NCBI RefSeq assembly: GCF_004799345.1
Contig: NZ_SSMC01000002.1
Location: 868,001-932,000, forward strand
DNA from: Robertkochia marina
GTDB lineage: Bacteria; Bacteroidota; Bacteroidia; Flavobacteriales; Flavobacteriaceae
DNA length: 64,000 nt
Reading direction: 5' to 3'
Of the stretch, positions 60,213 through 64,000 are shown in pieces. The notes beneath the pieces are model-generated. The model was given only the letters and a program-made list of their open reading frames with translations, searched no databases and was not told the DNA's origin. Position numbers and translations under genes: made by a program. Within the stretch, counting starts at the first letter, position 1. Each line of letters opens with the position of its first letter.

Positions 60213-61607
60213 ATGAAGAAAATTTCTAGTTTATTTTTGTTGGCTTTGATTAGTGGAGCCGTAACATTAGGAGCTTATAAGGTGTTTTTTGAACCCCGGC
60301 AGGTTATCACAGATGCCTCCGAGAGGCAAACTCCATTTATTAATACTTCATTTCCTGCTGTGGCTACTTCTGCAGATGACGTAAACTTCATTGAAGCCGC
60401 CGAAAACACAGTGCATGCAGTGGTGCACGTTAAGAATGTTACCATTAGTAAGGCCCCTACCAGTCTTTTTGACTTTTACTATGGTTCAGGCGGAACACCC
60501 AGGGCACAGGTTGGAACCGGTTCAGGAGTTATTATTTCTCCCGACGGTTATATTGTAACTAACAATCACGTTATTGCCAATGCCACAGAGCTGCAAATAA
60601 CATTGAATAACAACAAGACCTATACCGCAGAACTCATCGGAACCGACGCCGAAACCGATATTGCTTTACTGAAAATAGACCCTGAAGAAGATCTGCCCTA
60701 TCTCGCTTTCGGAGATTCAAACCAGGTCAGACTGGGAGAATGGGTACTTGCGGTTGGAAACCCGTTTAACCTAACCTCAACAGTGACGGCAGGTATTATA
60801 AGTGCCAAAGCGAGAGATCTGGACGAACGCGACGACAGATTTCAGTCATTTATTCAAACCGATGCGGCGGTTAACCCCGGTAACAGCGGCGGGGCCCTGG
60901 TGAATATCAGAGGAGAGCTGATCGGGATCAATACTGCCATCACCTCTCAAACCGGGTCGTATGTAGGGTATTCTTTTGCGGTACCCAGTAATATTGCCCG
61001 AAAGGTGGTAGAGGATATTATGGAATTCGGAAACGTACAGATCGGAAATATTGGGATCAGGGGAATAGATGCTAAAAATGTTTCCGAAGGTATTGATGAA
61101 ACCGAAGGGGTTTATATTGATGAGATCATTGAAGATTCAGGGGCCGATCAGGCAGGCCTTCAAAGTGGCGATATTATTAAATCGATAGACGGCATTAAAG
61201 TGAGCAAATTTGCCGATCTTACCGGGTACCTGAGAAGCAAACGTCCCAATGACCGTGTTTCGCTCTCTATCCTGAGAAACAGTAACGAAATTACCGTACC
61301 GGTTACCCTGCTCAAAAACACCACGTACGACATTCGTAATCTGGGGCTATCTGTCAAAGAGCTCTCTCAAGAGGATATAAGAAAAATGGGCGACATCGAA
61401 GGTGTTAAGATCGTAAACAGTGTGAGTTACTGGAAGGAGGGCAACTTTGATCTAGAAGGCAAGGTGTTGGTTGCTATTAACGATATGAAAACAGCATCTA
61501 TTGACGATGTTAAAGAGGCTATTTCAAACCTCAGTAAGTACAGAAGCCTGAGTATTTTAGTGATTAATGAAAACGGAGAACGCGAAAGGATCTACATCAG
61601 AGATTAA
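60213..61607 (+). CDS. degP: Periplasmic serine protease HtrA/DegP
   Basis: Envelope protease-chaperone. The 464 residues have a signal peptide or anchor (about 1-22), a trypsin-like domain with His119 (TNNHVIA), Asp149 (ETDIALLKI) and Ser225 (GNSGGALV), then two PDZ domains (about 270-365 and 372-460; GLQSGDIIKSIDGI marks the first). It degrades misfolded periplasmic proteins. It is monocistronic, with a terminator 27 bp after the stop. Upstream TAATTTTA is one base off the -7 consensus. Confidence 0.95.
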   Translation: MKKISSLFLLALISGAVTLGAYKVFFEPRQVITDASERQTPFINTSFPAVATSADDVNFIEAAENTVHAVVHVKNVTISKAPTSLFDFYYGSGGTPRAQVGTGSGVIISPDGYIVTNNHVIANATELQITLNNNKTYTAELIGTDAETDIALLKIDPEEDLPYLAFGDSNQVRLGEWVLAVGNPFNLTSTVTAGIISAKARDLDERDDRFQSFIQTDAAVNPGNSGGALVNIRGELIGINTAITSQTGSYVGYSFAVPSNIARKVVEDIMEFGNVQIGNIGIRGIDAKNVSEGIDETEGVYIDEIIEDSGADQAGLQSGDIIKSIDGIKVSKFADLTGYLRSKRPNDRVSLSILRNSNEITVPVTLLKNTTYDIRNLGLSVKELSQEDIRKMGDIEGVKIVNSVSYWKEGNFDLEGKVLVAINDMKTASIDDVKEAISNLSKYRSLSILVINENGERERIYIRD

Positions 61608-61634
61608 CTAGTTTAAAACTAATAAATCTGCACG

Positions 61635-61667
61635 AAAAAGGGCCTGCATCTGAAGGCCCTTTTTTTT
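61635..61667 (+). terminator. Terminator after degP
   Basis: AAAAAGGGCC pairs with GGCCCTTTTT around a ten-base loop and is followed by a run of Ts. Confidence 0.88.
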
Positions 61668-61712
61668 AAAAGAAATAATTTCACGAAAACGTTTGAAATA
61701 TATACTTTTGCC

Positions 61713-61720
61713 GCAAATTC
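61713..61720 (+). promoter_or_regulatory. -7 promoter element for GAPDH gene
   Basis: TACTTTTG matches TAnnTTTG exactly, 22 nt before the ATG at 61743. The -33 position shows only TTT. Confidence 0.5.
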
Positions 61721-61742
61721 TTTAAGCTAACAATTGCATATT

Positions 61743-63191
61743 ATGAGTTTAACCAGTACCTACGAAAAGGAACTTGCGTATCAGGCTGATCGTCGCAAGG
61801 CAGCCGTTGATTTTATCAAAGTGGTCAGTGATCTATGGTATGAAAATTCCATTGAACTTGTCTTATTCCGAAATCAGCTGATCGACAAAAGCATCAGTGA
61901 AGTAATGAACCTGCACAAATATGCCGCTGAGTTCGTAGAAAAACCCATTTCCATTTTTGATACCGTAGAGATCGCGCACGCCATCAGAGATATGAATCTT
62001 CCGGCAGCCAAGATCGACATAGGAAAACTAACCTATGAATATCATTTGGAAGACAACCATAAGGAAGATGCAAGTGAGTTTGTACACCATAAACTCAAAG
62101 ATGCCTGGAACGGAGGTGAAATTCGCCCGAAAGATGTGGTATTATACGGATTCGGACGAATCGGTCGACTACTTGCCAGAGAGTTAATGCTCAAAACAGG
62201 AAGCGGCTCTCAATTAAGATTACGTGCCATCGTTACCCGAGGAGAGATCACAGAAGAGGTATTGGAAAAAAGAGCCTCCCTCCTGGAGAATGATTCCGTA
62301 CACGGAGATTTTCCAGGTACCGTAGCTATTGATATCAAGAAAAAGGCTTTGATTATCAATGATACTACTGTATACCTGATCAGTGCCAACCAACCTGAAG
62401 ATATTGACTACACCACTTACGGGATTAAAAATGCCCTGGTAATTGATAATACAGGTGCCTTCAGAGATGAAGAGGCTCTTAACAGACACCTCAAATCAAA
62501 GGGTGCCGACAAGGTGCTACTCACCGCACCTGGTAAAGGAGTGCCCAATATTGTTCATGGGGTGAACCACACCAATTACGACCCAGATACCACCCATGTG
62601 TTCTCTGCTGCATCTTGTACCACCAATGCCATTACTCCTATCCTAAAAGTTGTTGAAGATACCCTGGGGATAGAAAAGGGCCACCTGGAAACCATTCATG
62701 CTTATACCAACGACCAGAACCTGGTTGATAATATGCACAATAAGTACCGTAGAGGACGTGCTGCTGCATTAAATATGGTGATCACTGAAACCGGTGCCGG
62801 AAAGGCGGTATCAAAAGCATTGCCATCACTGGAAGGCAAATTAACCTCTAACGCCATCAGAGTACCCGTACCTAATGGCTCCCTGGTAGTTTTAAACTTA
62901 CAGGTGCAGCAAAAAACCGACAAGGATACCATTAACAGTATTGTGAAAAGATATGCCCTGGAAGGTGAACTTGTTGAGCAAATTAAATATTCACTTAACA
63001 ACGAACTGGTTTCTTCAGATATCGTAGGAACCTCTGCTCCTGCCATTTATGACAGTAAAGCTACTCTGGTATCCGAAGATGGTCTGAACACCGTTCTTTA
63101 TATTTGGTACGATAATGAGTACGGTTACAGCCAACAGGTGATACGTTTGGCTAAATACATTGCCAAAGTAAGAAGATTCACATATTACTAG
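61743..63191 (+). CDS. gap: Glyceraldehyde-3-phosphate dehydrogenase, extended Bacteroidota form
   Basis: Phosphorylating GAPDH of glycolysis or gluconeogenesis. The catalytic part starts near residue 130 with the NAD(P) motif YGFGRIGR (135-142); the nucleophile is Cys292 in ASCTTN, followed by HAYTNDQNLVDN and the C-terminal WYDNEYGYS. Before it is a 130-residue N-terminal extension (EKELAYQADRRKAAVDFIKV) absent from standard enzymes and known from a subgroup in this phylum. The start is ATG 61743; the upstream TTG adds only three residues. The extension's role is unknown. Confidence 0.93.
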   Translation: MSLTSTYEKELAYQADRRKAAVDFIKVVSDLWYENSIELVLFRNQLIDKSISEVMNLHKYAAEFVEKPISIFDTVEIAHAIRDMNLPAAKIDIGKLTYEYHLEDNHKEDASEFVHHKLKDAWNGGEIRPKDVVLYGFGRIGRLLARELMLKTGSGSQLRLRAIVTRGEITEEVLEKRASLLENDSVHGDFPGTVAIDIKKKALIINDTTVYLISANQPEDIDYTTYGIKNALVIDNTGAFRDEEALNRHLKSKGADKVLLTAPGKGVPNIVHGVNHTNYDPDTTHVFSAASCTTNAITPILKVVEDTLGIEKGHLETIHAYTNDQNLVDNMHNKYRRGRAAALNMVITETGAGKAVSKALPSLEGKLTSNAIRVPVPNGSLVVLNLQVQQKTDKDTINSIVKRYALEGELVEQIKYSLNNELVSSDIVGTSAPAIYDSKATLVSEDGLNTVLYIWYDNEYGYSQQVIRLAKYIAKVRRFTYY

Positions 63192-63265
63192 TAGTCAATT
63201 ACTTGATGGATTTTTTTTCTTTGAAAACAATATCTAAAATTTATGTACGTTACCAAGTAAAAACA

Positions 63266-63273
63266 TAAATTTG
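63266..63273 (+). promoter_or_regulatory. -7 promoter element for the coiled-coil protein gene
   Basis: TAAATTTG matches TAnnTTTG exactly, 27 nt before the ATG at 63301. The -33 TTG is weak. Confidence 0.5.
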
Positions 63274-63300
63274 CATCCCAAATATTAATTTTTTAAGGAC

Positions 63301-63918
63301 ATGATGAAGACTAAAAAGAACTTGTTCGCTGCCTTTGCCTTATCGCTGATGGTAAGTTTTGCGGTTTCGGCCCAGGAGGAGAAAGAAGAGTTATCATTGA
63401 ATGACGGAAGCATAGACAAGCAATTTGAATATGTGATGGAAGAGGCCAATAACTACCGTAACTACAAGGTAGTTAAAACAGAATGGCTCAACACCTTAAA
63501 AAAGAATACCCTTGACTCTATTGCACGACTTGAAAAAGAGCTGGGCTCGACCAAGGAACTTACTGCTACTCAGAAGGCCGAAATTGATGGTTTAAAAGAA
63601 GAGCTGGCCAATATTAATGAGCAGTTGAGCAATATTACCGAAGAAAAAGACAGCATCTCTTTTTTCGGCACCCTGATCAACAAACCTGTATACAAGTCGA
63701 TCATGTGGGGTATTGTTGCGGCCCTCACTCTGGTTCTGATTCTTTTTATCTACAAGTTCAAAAATGCGAATACCATTACCCAACAGGCCAAGCAATCGTT
63801 ATCTGAGTTGGAAATGGAATACGAAGAACACCGAAGAAAGGCCTTAGAGCGAGAGCAAAAAGCGAGAAGACAACTGCAAGACGAGATCAACAAGCAGAAG
63901 ATGCAGAAATCAAAGTAA
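63301..63918 (+). CDS. Exported coiled-coil membrane protein
   Basis: A 205-residue protein with a signal peptide (LFAAFALSLMVSFAVSAQ, cleavage near 25), a predicted coiled coil of about residues 70-120 (SIARLEKELGSTKELTATQ), a transmembrane helix near 136-157 (SIMWGIVAALTLVLILFIYK) and a cytoplasmic basic helix. Flavobacterial relatives have been labelled tRNA methyltransferase in databases, for which nothing here gives support. The function is unknown; the arrangement suits a structural envelope protein. It has its own promoter and terminator. Confidence 0.8.
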   Translation: MMKTKKNLFAAFALSLMVSFAVSAQEEKEELSLNDGSIDKQFEYVMEEANNYRNYKVVKTEWLNTLKKNTLDSIARLEKELGSTKELTATQKAEIDGLKEELANINEQLSNITEEKDSISFFGTLINKPVYKSIMWGIVAALTLVLILFIYKFKNANTITQQAKQSLSELEMEYEEHRRKALEREQKARRQLQDEINKQKMQKSK

Positions 63919-63940
63919 TAGAATTCATCATACAAGCACA

Positions 63941-63967
63941 AACACTCCCCTTCCCGGGAGTGTTTTT
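63941..63967 (+). terminator. Terminator after the coiled-coil protein gene
   Basis: AACACTCCC (63941-63949) pairs perfectly with GGGAGTGTT (63956-63964) and runs into a T-rich tail. Confidence 0.88.
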
Positions 63968-64000
63968 GTTTTAAGGGGGCGGCATCAACATAGACTAATA

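Overview
The window is a 64 kb chromosomal segment from a member of the Bacteroidota, most likely the family Flavobacteriaceae; the genus cannot be fixed from sequence alone. The grounds are a SusC/SusD pair, the BamD - RpoZ (Bacteroidota type) - CoaBC - PorD/DUF4835 - RecN order, an RprX/RprY-like two-component system, the DUF4870-PadR-PspC-GIN cluster, a GAPDH with a long N-terminal extension, A-rich leaders without Shine-Dalgarno sites, and many copies of the Bacteroidota -7 promoter element TAnnTTTG. No rRNA, tRNA, CRISPR array, intact transposase or prophage is visible.

Layout. 1-836: 5' part of a secreted-protein gene running off the left edge. 1.1-4.8 kb: XerD recombinase, aldo/keto reductase and GH13 alpha-glucosidase. 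4.8-7.5 kb: a small membrane protein, two adjacent YhhN-like membrane proteins and a cluster of palindromic intergenic repeats. 7.5-13.1 kb: ECF sigma factor with a membrane partner, acyltransferase, NUDIX hydrolase overlapping head-to-head with a cyclophilin lipoprotein, TRIC and MarC channel-like proteins, DUF2141 protein. 13.2-15.9 kb: OxyR, a small conserved protein and a PBP4-type carboxypeptidase. 15.95-20.35 kb: an AT-rich accessory block bounded on both sides by 8-bp tandem repeats, with a gene cassette ending in an attC-like cruciform, several hypothetical proteins and a broken membrane-protein gene. 20.4-25.3 kb: AIM24 and DUF4442 genes, then the DUF4870-PadR-PspC-GIN operon. 25.3-31.2 kb: a second palindromic repeat cluster, SusD/SusC and the response regulator. 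31.2-47.8 kb: a long run of minus-strand housekeeping genes (histidine kinase, CoaE, YbbR, GT2, FabI, RecN, PorD, CoaBC, RpoZ, BamD, DapA, LigA, LOG, PrmC, GNAT). 47.8-51 kb: RibD-HAD-EamA-YigZ operon. 51-53.5 kb: a GH9 enzyme fused to a NodB-like domain. 53.7-64 kb: thioesterase, DnaA, LMW-PTP, RsmI-like methylase, lysozyme-like protein, MltG, GNAT, DapF, HtrA, GAPDH and a coiled-coil membrane protein.

How the genes fit together. Most of the window is core physiology: cell envelope (PBP4, MltG, lysozyme-like, BamD, PorD, HtrA, FabI, PlsC, DapA/DapF), DNA maintenance (XerD, RecN, LigA, DnaA), cofactors (CoaE, CoaBC, RibD) and stress regulation (OxyR, ECF sigma, PspC cluster, RprXY). The most unusual features are the attC-like cassette site, the two palindromic repeat families whose variable hairpins keep their pairing, three genes whose start codon lies 4-5 nt after a TAATTTTG element (candidate leaderless mRNAs), and overlapping divergent start codons at 10.26 kb. 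Several start codons were moved from the longest reading frame on the basis of signal peptides, promoters or gene overlap, as noted per gene.
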